NCBI GenBank assembly: GCA_963730585.1
Contig: CAVSSL010000011.1
Span: 496,001 to 560,000 of the forward strand
DNA: 64,000 nt
Source: Pedococcus_A sp963730585
Lineage (GTDB): Bacteria > Actinomycetota > Actinomycetes > Actinomycetales > Dermatophilaceae
Direction: 5' to 3'
Of the stretch, positions 1 through 8,293 are shown one piece after another. The notes beneath the pieces are model-generated. The model worked only from the letters and a program-made list of their open reading frames with translations, was not told where the DNA came from and did not search any database. The translations under genes and the position numbers were made by a program. Position 1 is the stretch's first letter; every line of letters begins with the position of its first letter.

Positions 1-1496
1 ACGGTGCCGGCAAGACGACCCTGACCAAGGTGCTGGCCGGCCAGGGCCAGCCGGCGGCGGGGAGCGTCACCACCTCCGGCCAGGTCGGCTACCTGCCGCA
101 GGACCCCCGCACCGGGGACCTGCACGTGCTGGCGCGAGACCGGATCCTTTCCGCGCGCGGGCTCGACCGGATCATCACCGACATGCGGGCCGCCGAGAAG
201 GCCATGGCCGACGCCGACGACGAGGCCCGGGAGAAGGCGATGCGCCGCTACTCCCGCCTCGAGGGTGAGTTCACCGCCCGTGGTGGGTATGCCGCGGAGT
301 CGGAGGCGGCGTCCATCGCGTCGGCCCTCGCGCTCGACGAGCGCGTCCTCGGGCAGCCGCTGTCGACTCTCTCCGGCGGCCAGCGCCGGCGCGTCGAGCT
401 GTCGCGCATCCTCTTCTCCGGCGCCGAGACGCTGCTCCTCGACGAGCCGACCAACCACCTCGACGCCGACTCGATCGCCTGGCTTCGCGACTACCTCAAG
501 GGCTACAAGGGCGGTCTGGTGGTCATCAGCCACGACGTCGAGCTGCTCGACGCCGTGGTCAACCGCGTCTTCCACCTCGACGCCAACCGCGCCGAGGTCG
601 ACATCTACAACGTCGGCTGGAAGCCCTACCTCCAGCAGCGAGAGACCGACGAGCGACGCCGGAAGCGCGAGCTCCTCAACGCGCAGAAGAAGGCCGGCGC
701 CCTCATGGAGCAGGCCGAGAAGATGCGGGCCAAGGCCACCAAGGCCGTTGCGGCGCAGAACATGATGCGCCGAGCCGAGCGGATGCTGGCCGGGGTCGAG
801 GGGGAGCGCACCCAGGACAAGGTGGCCAAGCTCCGTTTCCCCGACCCGGCCCCCTGTGGCAAGACACCGCTGCGGGCCAGCGGGCTGTCGCGCTCCTACG
901 GTTCCCAGGAGGTCTTCACCGACGTCGACCTCGCCATCGACCGCGGCTCGCGCGTGGTCGTCCTCGGGCTCAACGGCGCCGGCAAGACCACCCTGCTCCG
1001 CATGCTTGCCGGGGTGGACGCCCCCGACACCGGGCAGGTCGAGCCGGGACATGGGCTGCGGCTGGGCTACTACGCCCAGGAGCACGAGAACCTCGACGTC
1101 TCCCGGTCCGTGCTCGACAACATGAAGTCCGCCGCACCGGACAGCTTCGGCGAGACCGAGGTGCGCAAGGTGCTCGGCTCGTTCCTCTTCAGCGGTGACG
1201 ACGTCGACAAGCCGGCCGGGGTGCTCTCCGGTGGCGAGAAGACCCGCCTGTCGCTGGCCATGCTGGTGGTGTCGTCGGCCAACGTGCTGCTGCTCGACGA
1301 GCCCACGAACAACCTCGACCCCGCCTCGCGCGAGGAGATCCTCGGTGCGTTGCGCACCTACAAGGGCGCCGTGGTGCTGGTGACCCACGACGAGGGCGCT
1401 GTGGAGGCGCTCGAGCCCGAGCGGATCCTCCTGCTGCCCGACGGTGTGGAGGACCTCTGGGGCCAGGACTACCTGGACCTCATCTCGCTGGCCTGA
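1..1496 (+). CDS. ABC-F family ATPase, 5' partial
   Basis: The gene enters the window already inside its first Walker A motif (GAGKTT, bases 3-20) and ends at TGA 1494-1496, so only the very N-terminus is missing. Two ABC cassettes are present: the first has signature LSGGQRRR and Walker B LLLDEPTNH. A basic, charged linker rich in Lys/Arg/Glu follows (about 600-800). The second has NGAGKTT, LSGGEKTR and LLLDEPTNNLD. Duplicated cassettes without membrane segments define soluble ABC-F proteins, which act on the ribosome (translation factors or antibiotic-target protection). Which subgroup this is cannot be told from sequence alone. It converges on the MFS gene across a hairpin. Confidence 0.9.
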   Translation, partial: GAGKTTLTKVLAGQGQPAAGSVTTSGQVGYLPQDPRTGDLHVLARDRILSARGLDRIITDMRAAEKAMADADDEAREKAMRRYSRLEGEFTARGGYAAESEAASIASALALDERVLGQPLSTLSGGQRRRVELSRILFSGAETLLLDEPTNHLDADSIAWLRDYLKGYKGGLVVISHDVELLDAVVNRVFHLDANRAEVDIYNVGWKPYLQQRETDERRRKRELLNAQKKAGALMEQAEKMRAKATKAVAAQNMMRRAERMLAGVEGERTQDKVAKLRFPDPAPCGKTPLRASGLSRSYGSQEVFTDVDLAIDRGSRVVVLGLNGAGKTTLLRMLAGVDAPDTGQVEPGHGLRLGYYAQEHENLDVSRSVLDNMKSAAPDSFGETEVRKVLGSFLFSGDDVDKPAGVLSGGEKTRLSLAMLVVSSANVLLLDEPTNNLDPASREEILGALRTYKGAVVLVTHDEGAVEALEPERILLLPDGVEDLWGQDYLDLISLA

Positions 1497-1500
1497 GGCC

Positions 1501-1538
1501 GGAAGGCAGTCACCCGGCGGCCCGGGTAGCGACCTTCC
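1501..1538. terminator. Bidirectional terminator between convergent genes
   Basis: GGAAGG at 1501-1506 pairs with CCTTCC at 1533-1538. An inner stem ACCCGG (1512-1517) pairs with CCGGGT (1522-1527). It lies between the stops of the ABC-F gene and the MFS gene. There is no T-run, as is usual for actinobacterial hairpins. Confidence 0.6.
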
Positions 1539-1539
1539 G

Positions 1540-2973
1540 TCAGGGCGTGGCCTCCTGCACGGTGGCCACCGGGGCGGGAGTCCTGGGCAGCATGGCGGAG
1601 GCCACCAGCCCCCCGAGGCCGATGACGGCCAGGACGGCCAGCGCGAGCCCGTACGAGCGCTCCGGTGTGGCCGTGATCCCGGCGACGAGGATGGTGCCGG
1701 CGACGGCCGTGCCGAGCGACGAGCCCAGGTTGGAGACGCTGCGAGACAACCCCGAGATCTCGCCCTGCTGTCCCTCCCCGAAGGCCGACTGCACCAGGTT
1801 GACCGACGGTGTCAGCATGAGGCCGACTCCCAGCCCGATCACGAAAAGTCCGGGCGCGAAGACCCAGGCGCTCGTGGCGTCCTTGGACACGGCGAGGGCA
1901 ACCATGGCGAGGAAGCCGGCGATCCCGGCGATGGTGATGACGAAGCCCGCCACGATGAGGGTCCTCTGGGCGCGCCGTTTCGCGAACCGCTCTGCGCCGA
2001 GCGAGGTGATCAGCAGGCCGACCGTGGCTGCCGTGTAGATGACACCGGTCTCGATCGCGTCGTAGCCGCGCACCACCTGCAGGTAGGCCGCGACGGTGAA
2101 CGACACACCCATGAGCATCAGCCACTGGGCGTTCTGGGTGATGAGCCCGAGGTTGGACGTCCGGTTGCGGAACAGGCCAGGCGACAGCAGGGCCTCCTTG
2201 CCGGCACGCTCCTTGGCGCGCATCGACAGGAAGAACCACAGCAGGACGAGGGAGCCGGCCGCGACCAGGCCGAGCATCAGCCAGATGTTGTTGTCGGTCG
2301 CCAGGATGCCGCTGACGACCAGGATGAGGCCGACGGACGACAGCACCGCACCACCGGTGTCGAAGGGGCGCGTCGGGTCCGGTGGCAGGGGATCCTCGAC
2401 GTGGCGGCTCAGGAACACGATCAGCGCGATGACCAGCGCCTGGAAGACGAAGGCTGCGCGCCAGCTGATGGCTGAGGTGATGAGGCCACCGATGAGCGGT
2501 CCCGCAGCTGCGCCGACGCCTCCCGCCGCGCTGATCGCGCCGAACGCGCGGGCCCGCGAGGTGACCTCGGTGAACAGCAGCGTCGTGAGGATGTAGACGG
2601 GCGGGATCAGCATCGCCGTTCCGACGCCCTCGAGGATGGAGTTGCCGAGGATGAGGACGCCCAGCCCCGGGGACACCGCGCTGATCAGGGCGCCGATGCC
2701 GTAGACCACGAGACCCAGTGAGAACAGCCGCTTGCGGCCGTAGCGGTCGGTCAGCTTCCCCCCGGGGATCATCAGGGCTGCCATGACGAGCAGGAAGATG
2801 GTGATCGCGACCTGGATGCCCTGGACGGTGGTGTCGAGGTCCTCGCTCATGTCGTTGATCATCACGTTCATGTTCGAGCCGGCGAAGCTGCAGATGAACT
2901 GCGCGAGGGCGAGGGGCACGAGCACCCGTCGCAGGGCTTTCGACGGACGTCCAGTCGTGGCGTGGTCGGCCAT
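1540..2973 (-). CDS. MFS drug-efflux transporter, DHA2-like
   Basis: This 477-residue membrane protein has about 12-14 hydrophobic helices and the MFS loop motif GGKLTDRYGRKR after helix 2, as in proton-driven multidrug exporters of the DHA2 (EmrB/QacA) type. The open frame extends 33 codons further upstream. The ATG at 2973 is preferred because AGGGCAGG lies just before it and the upstream residues are basic and low-complexity. It is a single gene, convergent with the ABC-F gene and divergent from the WS/DGAT gene. The substrate cannot be inferred. Confidence 0.88.
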   Translation of the reverse strand: MADHATTGRPSKALRRVLVPLALAQFICSFAGSNMNVMINDMSEDLDTTVQGIQVAITIFLLVMAALMIPGGKLTDRYGRKRLFSLGLVVYGIGALISAVSPGLGVLILGNSILEGVGTAMLIPPVYILTTLLFTEVTSRARAFGAISAAGGVGAAAGPLIGGLITSAISWRAAFVFQALVIALIVFLSRHVEDPLPPDPTRPFDTGGAVLSSVGLILVVSGILATDNNIWLMLGLVAAGSLVLLWFFLSMRAKERAGKEALLSPGLFRNRTSNLGLITQNAQWLMLMGVSFTVAAYLQVVRGYDAIETGVIYTAATVGLLITSLGAERFAKRRAQRTLIVAGFVITIAGIAGFLAMVALAVSKDATSAWVFAPGLFVIGLGVGLMLTPSVNLVQSAFGEGQQGEISGLSRSVSNLGSSLGTAVAGTILVAGITATPERSYGLALAVLAVIGLGGLVASAMLPRTPAPVATVQEATP

Positions 2974-3125
2974 GGTGCCTGCCCTTTGCTTCCGTCGCGT
3001 GTCCGGCGACACACGTCTGCGTGTCTGCACCTTCGATGGTGTGGTCCCGTCCCTGGCCGCGGCACGGGCCAACGTCCTAGGACTCCTGGGCCTGTGGCGG
3101 GTGCCCCCGGTGCCACACTGTCCAC

Positions 3126-4520
3126 GTGACCCGAGCAGGTCGGCTCAGCGCCCTGGACGCGATCTTCCTGCCGATGGAGACCGACACCCAGTCGCTGCAC
3201 GTCGGGTCCGTGCTGGTCCTCGAGGGCCCTGCGCCGGACCCGGCCCTGTTCCGGGCGCACGTCGTGGCGAGGTTGGCGGCGGTGCCGGTCCACCGTCGGC
3301 GGGTGTGGAGGATGCCGCTGGACCTCGGCCGTCCGGTCTGGGTGGACGCGACGGACTTCGAGCCTGCCGACCACGTGCACCACACAGCGCTTCCTGCGCC
3401 TGGTGACGAGCCACAGCTGCGGGCCCTGGTGGCGCGGCTCATGGTGCCGCGCCTGGACCCCAGCCGGCCGCTGTGGGAGGTCTGGCAGGTCGACGGCCTG
3501 GCCGGGGGCCGGTGGGCCGTGGTGGCGAAGGCGCACCACACGATGGTGGACGGGCAGTCCGGGGTCGACCTGGTGCAGGCCCTCCTGACCGGCGTGCCCG
3601 AGGATGCGGCACCGCCCCGGCCGGCGGTCGTCGACCCCCTGCCAGCACCCTCGCTCGTGGGGCTCGTGGGGGACCTCCTGGCGTGGCTGGCGCTCCTGCC
3701 ACTTCGGGCGACCCATCTGGTGCTGCGGTCGCTGCGCGCTCCCCGCGAGGCGCGCCGCCGCTTCAGGCAGCTCCGCTTCGGGCTGGCCCAGGTGCTGCGG
3801 CCAGACCTGCCGCCATCGATCCTCAACGGGCCGCTGAGTCCCCGGAGGATCTGGGGCTGGACGGGAGCGGACCTGGCCGGTGTCGCGACGGTCGCGCGGA
3901 ACGCGAGCTGCACGGTGAACGACGTGTTCCTCGCCGCGCTCTCAGGCGGCTACCGCCGGTACCTGCTGGATCGCGGAGAGCCCTTGGGCGACATGGTGCT
4001 CCGGGCCATCGTGCCGGTGTCGCGCAGGGTGCCCGGACAGCCAGGGCGGTCGGGCAACCTCTCCTCAGCGATGTTCGTGGAGCTGCCCGTCGACCGGGCG
4101 GACCCCGCTGCGCGGCTGTCCGCCGTGGCGGCGCGGACCGCCGAGCAGAAGTCCCGTGAGGTGGCCGACGCGACGGCGGCCGTCGTCCGGATGGCCGACC
4201 ACATCCCCGCGGCGCTCTTTCTCAGGGGCGCCCGGGCGTATGGCCGATCGGGGCAGGGGCGCGTCAACGTCGTCGCGTCGAACGTCCCCGGCCCGACGCA
4301 GGCGCAGTACCTCGCGGGCCGGCGGCTGCTGGAGCTGGTGCCCTATGTCCCCACGGCGCAGGAGATCCGGGCCAGCGCGGCGATGGTCTCCTGTGCCGGG
4401 CGGATCACGATCGGCATCACGGGGGACGCCGAGGCCCTGCCCGACGTCGACCGCCTCATCGCCGCTGTCGGACGTGAGCTCGGCGACCTCGTGGCGGAGC
4501 TGGGCCAGCCGCGGCCGTAG
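3126..4520 (+). CDS. Wax ester synthase/diacylglycerol acyltransferase (WS/DGAT)
   Basis: 464 residues. The family active-site motif HHxxxDG is present as HHTMVDG at about residue 138-144, and the N-terminus (LSALDAIFLPMETDTQSLHVGS) is typical. These enzymes acylate diacylglycerol or long-chain alcohols with acyl-CoA, making triacylglycerol or wax ester as carbon storage; actinobacteria commonly carry one or more. The start is GTG 3126, with CACACT six bases upstream, suggesting a weak -10 box of a leaderless mRNA. The gene stands alone. Substrate preference is not visible. Confidence 0.9.
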   Translation: MTRAGRLSALDAIFLPMETDTQSLHVGSVLVLEGPAPDPALFRAHVVARLAAVPVHRRRVWRMPLDLGRPVWVDATDFEPADHVHHTALPAPGDEPQLRALVARLMVPRLDPSRPLWEVWQVDGLAGGRWAVVAKAHHTMVDGQSGVDLVQALLTGVPEDAAPPRPAVVDPLPAPSLVGLVGDLLAWLALLPLRATHLVLRSLRAPREARRRFRQLRFGLAQVLRPDLPPSILNGPLSPRRIWGWTGADLAGVATVARNASCTVNDVFLAALSGGYRRYLLDRGEPLGDMVLRAIVPVSRRVPGQPGRSGNLSSAMFVELPVDRADPAARLSAVAARTAEQKSREVADATAAVVRMADHIPAALFLRGARAYGRSGQGRVNVVASNVPGPTQAQYLAGRRLLELVPYVPTAQEIRASAAMVSCAGRITIGITGDAEALPDVDRLIAAVGRELGDLVAELGQPRP

Positions 4521-4551
4521 GCCGTTAGCGCCGCAGTCCTCCGACCGGGTG

Positions 4552-4596
4552 ATCGAGCGGAAGACGTCATCGAGCGGAAGAGCATCGAGCGGAGGG
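4552..4596. repeat. Three short direct repeats upstream of the sulfur operon
   Basis: ATCGAGCGGAAGA at 4552-4564 and again at 4569-4581, then ATCGAGCGGAGGG at 4584-4596. The spacing is 17 and 15 bases. They lie just after the WS/DGAT stop and upstream of the AT-rich promoter region of the sulfite reductase operon. Confidence 0.85.
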
Positions 4597-4620
4597 GCCG
4601 CTCGGCGTACCCCCACCCGC

Positions 4621-4660
4621 ATGATCAGATAATGGACAGTTATGTATGGCATAACGAAAC
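4621..4660 (+). promoter_or_regulatory. AT-rich promoter/operator region of the sulfur operon
   Basis: This 40-base stretch is strikingly AT-rich for the genome. It contains the inverted repeat GTTATG-TATGG-CATAAC (4639-4655) overlapping a second ATAA-n7-TTAT repeat (4629-4643). TATGGC or CATAAC could be the -10 box. The position, 65-100 bases before sulfite reductase, suggests a repressor/activator site for sulfur control. The regulator is unknown. Confidence 0.5.
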
Positions 4661-4720
4661 GGGATGCACACTGAACGTCACGCACCACGCCCAGCACCCG
4701 GCATACGCAAAGGAACGCCC

Positions 4721-6418
4721 GTGTCAGTCGAGACGACGCCGCGCCAGGCCCCCGCCGCCCGCCCCCAGCGGCAGGCCGGGAAGGCCACCGGCGCCTGGGC
4801 CGACGGCGACCTCACCCCGCTGAACCACAACGAGCAGTTCAAGCAGGCCGACGACGGCCTCAACGTGCGCGCGCGCATCGAGGAGGTCTACTCCAAGGAG
4901 GGCTTCGACTCGATCACGCCGGACGACCTGCGTGGCCGCATGCGGTGGTGGGGCCTCTACACCCAGCGCAAGCCCGGCATCGACGGCGGCCAGACCGCCT
5001 CGCTGGACCCGGCCGAGCTCGACGACCAGTACTTCATGCTGCGGGTCCGCAGCGACGGCGGGGCCCTGAGCACCGAGCAGCTGCGCACCATCGCCGGCAT
5101 CAGCACCGAGTTCGCCCGCGACACCGCCGACATCACCGACCGGCAGAACATCCAGCTCCACTGGATCCGCGTCGAGGACGTGCCGGAGATCTGGCGCCGC
5201 CTCGAGGGTGTCGGGCTCACCACGGCCGAGGCGTGCGGCGACACCCCGCGCGTGATCCTCGGTTCCCCGGTCGCCGGCATCGCCGCCGACGAGGTGGTGG
5301 ACGGGACGCCGGCCGTGCGCGAGATCCTCGAGCGCCACATCGGCAGCCCTGAGTTCTCGAACCTCCCTCGCAAGTTCAAGACGGCCATCTCCGGCTCGCC
5401 CAGCCTCGACGTCGCCCACGAGGTCAACGACATCTCGTTCGTCGGCGTGCACCACCCCGACTTCGGCCCCGGCTTCGACGTGTGGGTCGGTGGAGGCCTG
5501 TCCACCAACCCCATGTTCGCCCAGCGCCTGGGCGCCTGGGTCCCGCTCGCGGAGGTGCCCGAGGTCTGGAAGGGCGTCGTGTCGATCTTCCGCGACCACG
5601 GCTACCGCCGGCTGCGCAACCGGGCCCGGCTGAAGTTCCTCATGGCCGACTGGGGTCCCGAGAGGTTCCGCGAGGTGCTGGAGACGGAGTACCTCGGACG
5701 CGCGCTCGTGGACGGTCCCGCGCCGGAGCAGCCCACCGGCCACCGTCGCGACCACGTGGGCGTGCACGCCCAGCAGGACGGCCGGTTCTGGGTCGGCGGT
5801 GCCCCCGTCGCCGGCCGGGTCAGCGGCGAGACCCTGTATGCCGTCGCGGAGCTGGCCGAGCGGCACGGCTCGGCCCGCGTGCGCCTCACCGCCCACCAGA
5901 AGCTCCTCGTGCTCGACGTGCCCGAGGAGGCGACCTCGGCCGTCGCCGACGGCCTGGAGGCCCTCGGCCTGCCCACGGCCCCGAGCGAGTGGCGACGCGG
6001 CGTGATGGCCTGCACCGGCATCGAGTTCTGCAAGCTGGCACTCGTCGAGACCAAGGCGCGCGCCCGGACCGTCGTGGCCGAGCTCGAGCGCCGGCTGCCC
6101 GACCTCGACGTGCCGTTCTCGATCCACGTCAACGGGTGCCCCAACTCCTGCGCCCGCACCCAGGTCGCCGATGTCGGGCTCAAGGGCATGGTGCAGAAGG
6201 ACGACGACGGCAACCTCGTCGAGGTCTTCCAGGTGCACCTCGGCGGCGGCCTCGGCACGGAGCCGTCGCTGGCCCGCAAGACCCGTGCCCTGAAGGTGCG
6301 GGCCGACGACCTGCCCGACTACGTCGAGCGGCTCGCGGGTCGCTACCTCGAGCAGCGGGAGGCGGGGGAGTCCTTCGCCGCCTGGGCCCGCCGGGCCGAC
6401 GAGGACGACCTGCGATGA
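4721..6418 (+). CDS. sir: Ferredoxin-dependent sulfite (nitrite) reductase
   Basis: 565 residues. The siroheme/[4Fe-4S] ligand motifs are present as CTGIEFC (about residue 430) and NGCPNSC (about residue 470), together with the duplicated ferredoxin-like and catalytic domains of the nitrite/sulfite reductase family. It reduces sulfite to sulfide with electrons from ferredoxin; the cysH-cysD-cysN context makes sulfite, not nitrite, the likely substrate. The start is GTG 4721, preceded by AAAGGA six bases upstream. An in-frame upstream ATG at 4664 lacks such a site. It overlaps the next gene by four bases (ATGA) and leads the operon. Confidence 0.93.
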   Translation: MSVETTPRQAPAARPQRQAGKATGAWADGDLTPLNHNEQFKQADDGLNVRARIEEVYSKEGFDSITPDDLRGRMRWWGLYTQRKPGIDGGQTASLDPAELDDQYFMLRVRSDGGALSTEQLRTIAGISTEFARDTADITDRQNIQLHWIRVEDVPEIWRRLEGVGLTTAEACGDTPRVILGSPVAGIAADEVVDGTPAVREILERHIGSPEFSNLPRKFKTAISGSPSLDVAHEVNDISFVGVHHPDFGPGFDVWVGGGLSTNPMFAQRLGAWVPLAEVPEVWKGVVSIFRDHGYRRLRNRARLKFLMADWGPERFREVLETEYLGRALVDGPAPEQPTGHRRDHVGVHAQQDGRFWVGGAPVAGRVSGETLYAVAELAERHGSARVRLTAHQKLLVLDVPEEATSAVADGLEALGLPTAPSEWRRGVMACTGIEFCKLALVETKARARTVVAELERRLPDLDVPFSIHVNGCPNSCARTQVADVGLKGMVQKDDDGNLVEVFQVHLGGGLGTEPSLARKTRALKVRADDLPDYVERLAGRYLEQREAGESFAAWARRADEDDLR

Positions 6419-6618
6419 GCCGCCACCGTGCCGCCACGGCCATCTACCACTGCCCGTTCTGCGCGGAGGAGGACCTCCGCCCCGTCGCCGAGCCCGCCGC
6501 TGCCTGGGCCTGCCAGGCCTGCGCCCGGGTCTTCACCGTCGAGCTCGTCACCGTCGACACCACCCAGATCCCCGGCCGCCTCGCCGAGGAGCAGGACCTG
6601 AGAGGAGGACAGCCGTGA
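6415..6618 (+). CDS. Small four-cysteine protein, CysX-like
   Basis: 67 residues with two CxxC pairs (CPFC near residue 13 and CQAC near residue 33), consistent with a zinc ribbon or a small iron-sulfur cluster. It starts at ATG 6415 inside the stop of sulfite reductase (ATGA overlap) and its stop overlaps the cysH GTG. The position between sulfite reductase and cysH matches corynebacterial cysX, described as a ferredoxin-like small protein, so an electron-transfer or cluster role is plausible. The homology itself is not proven here. Confidence 0.75.
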   Translation: MSRHRAATAIYHCPFCAEEDLRPVAEPAAAWACQACARVFTVELVTVDTTQIPGRLAEEQDLRGGQP

Positions 6619-7376
6619 CCGCAGCCCCCGCCACACGCGACAGCCGTGAGCTGCGTGACCTCGTCGCGGCAGGGGCAGCCCGGGCCGACCAGGCAGCCGC
6701 CAGGCACGCGGACGCCGGTCACGACCCCCACGAGGTCGTGGTCGAGCAGTCCCGGGAGGCCCTGCGCTGGGCCGCGGAGACCTTCGGCGACCGCCTCACC
6801 ACGGCCAGCAGCATGGGCGACGAGGTGCTCGTGCACCTGCTCGGGACGACCGTCCCGGGCGCCGACGTCTTCTTCCTCGACACCGGCTACCACTTCGCCG
6901 AGACGCTCGGCACCCGAGACGCGTATGCCGCGATGCTCCCGCTGCGCATCCGCACCGTGACGCCCCGGCAGACCGTCGCGGAGCAGGACGCCGAGCACGG
7001 ACCGCGGCTGCACGAGCGCAACCCCGACCTCTGCTGCGCGCTGCGCAAGGTCGTCCCCCTCGAGGAGGCGATCGCCGGCCACGAGGCATGGATCACGGGC
7101 ATGCGCCGGGAGGACGCCCCGACCCGCACCGACATCGACGTCGTGGGGTGGGACGCCCGCCGGCAGATCGTGAAGCTCAACCCCCTCGCCCTCTGGACCC
7201 AGGACGACGTCGACCGCTACGTCGACGAGCACGGAGTCTTCCTGAACCCGTTGCGCCAGAGCGGCTTCGCCTCCATCGGCTGCGCTCCGTGCACTCGGCC
7301 GGTGGCCGAGGGTGAGGACCCCCGAGCCGGTCGCTGGGCCGGGAAGAACAAGACGGAATGCGGGCTGCACACATGA
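6615..7376 (+). CDS. cysH: Adenylylsulfate (APS) reductase
   Basis: 253 residues. The C-terminal catalytic ECGLH motif is present, plus the CC pair (near residue 139) and CAPC that ligate the [4Fe-4S] cluster in bacterial APS reductases; PAPS-specific enzymes lack these. It therefore reduces APS directly to sulfite, which fits the absence of an APS kinase (cysC) in this operon. The GTG start overlaps the previous stop (GTGA) and is preceded by GAGAGGAGG. It overlaps cysD by four bases. Confidence 0.95.
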   Translation: MTAAPATRDSRELRDLVAAGAARADQAAARHADAGHDPHEVVVEQSREALRWAAETFGDRLTTASSMGDEVLVHLLGTTVPGADVFFLDTGYHFAETLGTRDAYAAMLPLRIRTVTPRQTVAEQDAEHGPRLHERNPDLCCALRKVVPLEEAIAGHEAWITGMRREDAPTRTDIDVVGWDARRQIVKLNPLALWTQDDVDRYVDEHGVFLNPLRQSGFASIGCAPCTRPVAEGEDPRAGRWAGKNKTECGLHT

Positions 7377-8293
7377 GCACGACGACCCTTCCTGCCGAGT
7401 ACACCCTCGACCACCTCGACCACCTCGAGTCCGAGGCGATCCACATCTTCCGCGAGGTCGCGGGCGAGTTCGAGCGGCCGGTGATCCTCTTCTCCGGCGG
7501 CAAGGACTCCGTGGTGATGGTGCACCTGGCGCGCAAGGCCTTTGCCCCGGCGCCGCTGCCGTTCCCGCTGCTGCACGTCGATACCGGGCACAACTTCCCG
7601 GAGGTGCTCGACTACCGCGACGCGACGGTGGACCGCCTCGGAGCACGGCTCGTCGTCGCCCGCGTGCAGGACTACATCGACGACGGGCGGCTGCGCGAGC
7701 GCCCCGACGGCACGCGCAACCCGCTGCAGACGGTGCCCCTGCTCGACGCCATCGAGGAGAACCGTTTCGACGCCGTGTTCGGTGGCGGTCGCCGCGACGA
7801 GGAGAAGGCGCGGGCCAAGGAGCGCGTGTTCAGCCTGCGTGACGCCTTCGGCGCCTGGGACCCGCGACGCCAGCGGCCCGAGCTCTGGGACCTCTACAAC
7901 GGCCGGCACACGGCGGGTGAGCACGTGCGCGTCTTCCCGCTGTCGAACTGGACCGAGCTCGACGTCTGGCGCTACATCGCCCGCGAGGGCATCGAGCTGC
8001 CGGAGATCTACTACGCCCACGAGCGTGAGGTGTTCCAGCGCGACGGCATGTGGCTGACCCCCGGCGAGTGGGGCGGGCCCCGTGCCGCCGAGACGACCGA
8101 GACCCGCCTCGTGCGCTACCGGACCGTCGGCGACATGAGCTGCACCGGTGCCGTCGACTCCGACGCCGCCGACGTCGACGCCGTCATCCGTGAGGTGGCC
8201 GCCAGCCGCGTCACCGAGCGAGGTGCCACCCGCGCCGACGACCGGCTGTCCGAGGCCGCCATGGAGGACCGCAAGCGACAGGGGTACTTCTGA
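7373..8293 (+). CDS. cysD: Sulfate adenylyltransferase subunit 2
   Basis: 306 residues with the PP-loop SGGKDS near residue 40, typical of the ATP-pyrophosphatase subunit that adenylates sulfate to APS together with the CysN GTPase. ATG 7373 is chosen because it overlaps the cysH stop (ATGA); the in-frame ATG five codons earlier lies inside cysH. The stop overlaps the cysN start by one base (TGATG), so translation is probably coupled and subunits are made in equal amounts. Confidence 0.96.
   Translation: MSTTTLPAEYTLDHLDHLESEAIHIFREVAGEFERPVILFSGGKDSVVMVHLARKAFAPAPLPFPLLHVDTGHNFPEVLDYRDATVDRLGARLVVARVQDYIDDGRLRERPDGTRNPLQTVPLLDAIEENRFDAVFGGGRRDEEKARAKERVFSLRDAFGAWDPRRQRPELWDLYNGRHTAGEHVRVFPLSNWTELDVWRYIAREGIELPEIYYAHEREVFQRDGMWLTPGEWGGPRAAETTETRLVRYRTVGDMSCTGAVDSDAADVDAVIREVAASRVTERGATRADDRLSEAAMEDRKRQGYF

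Noticed and set aside
1444..2475. 343-codon plus-strand open frame
   Set aside because: It is antisense to the MFS gene, with low-complexity Gly/Arg/Asp/Gln composition, as expected for a shadow of a high-GC gene.
4236..4242. GTATGGCC as another octamer copy
   Set aside because: It lacks the CCG ending; near-variants are rare and this one is an ordinary Tyr-Gly codon pair.
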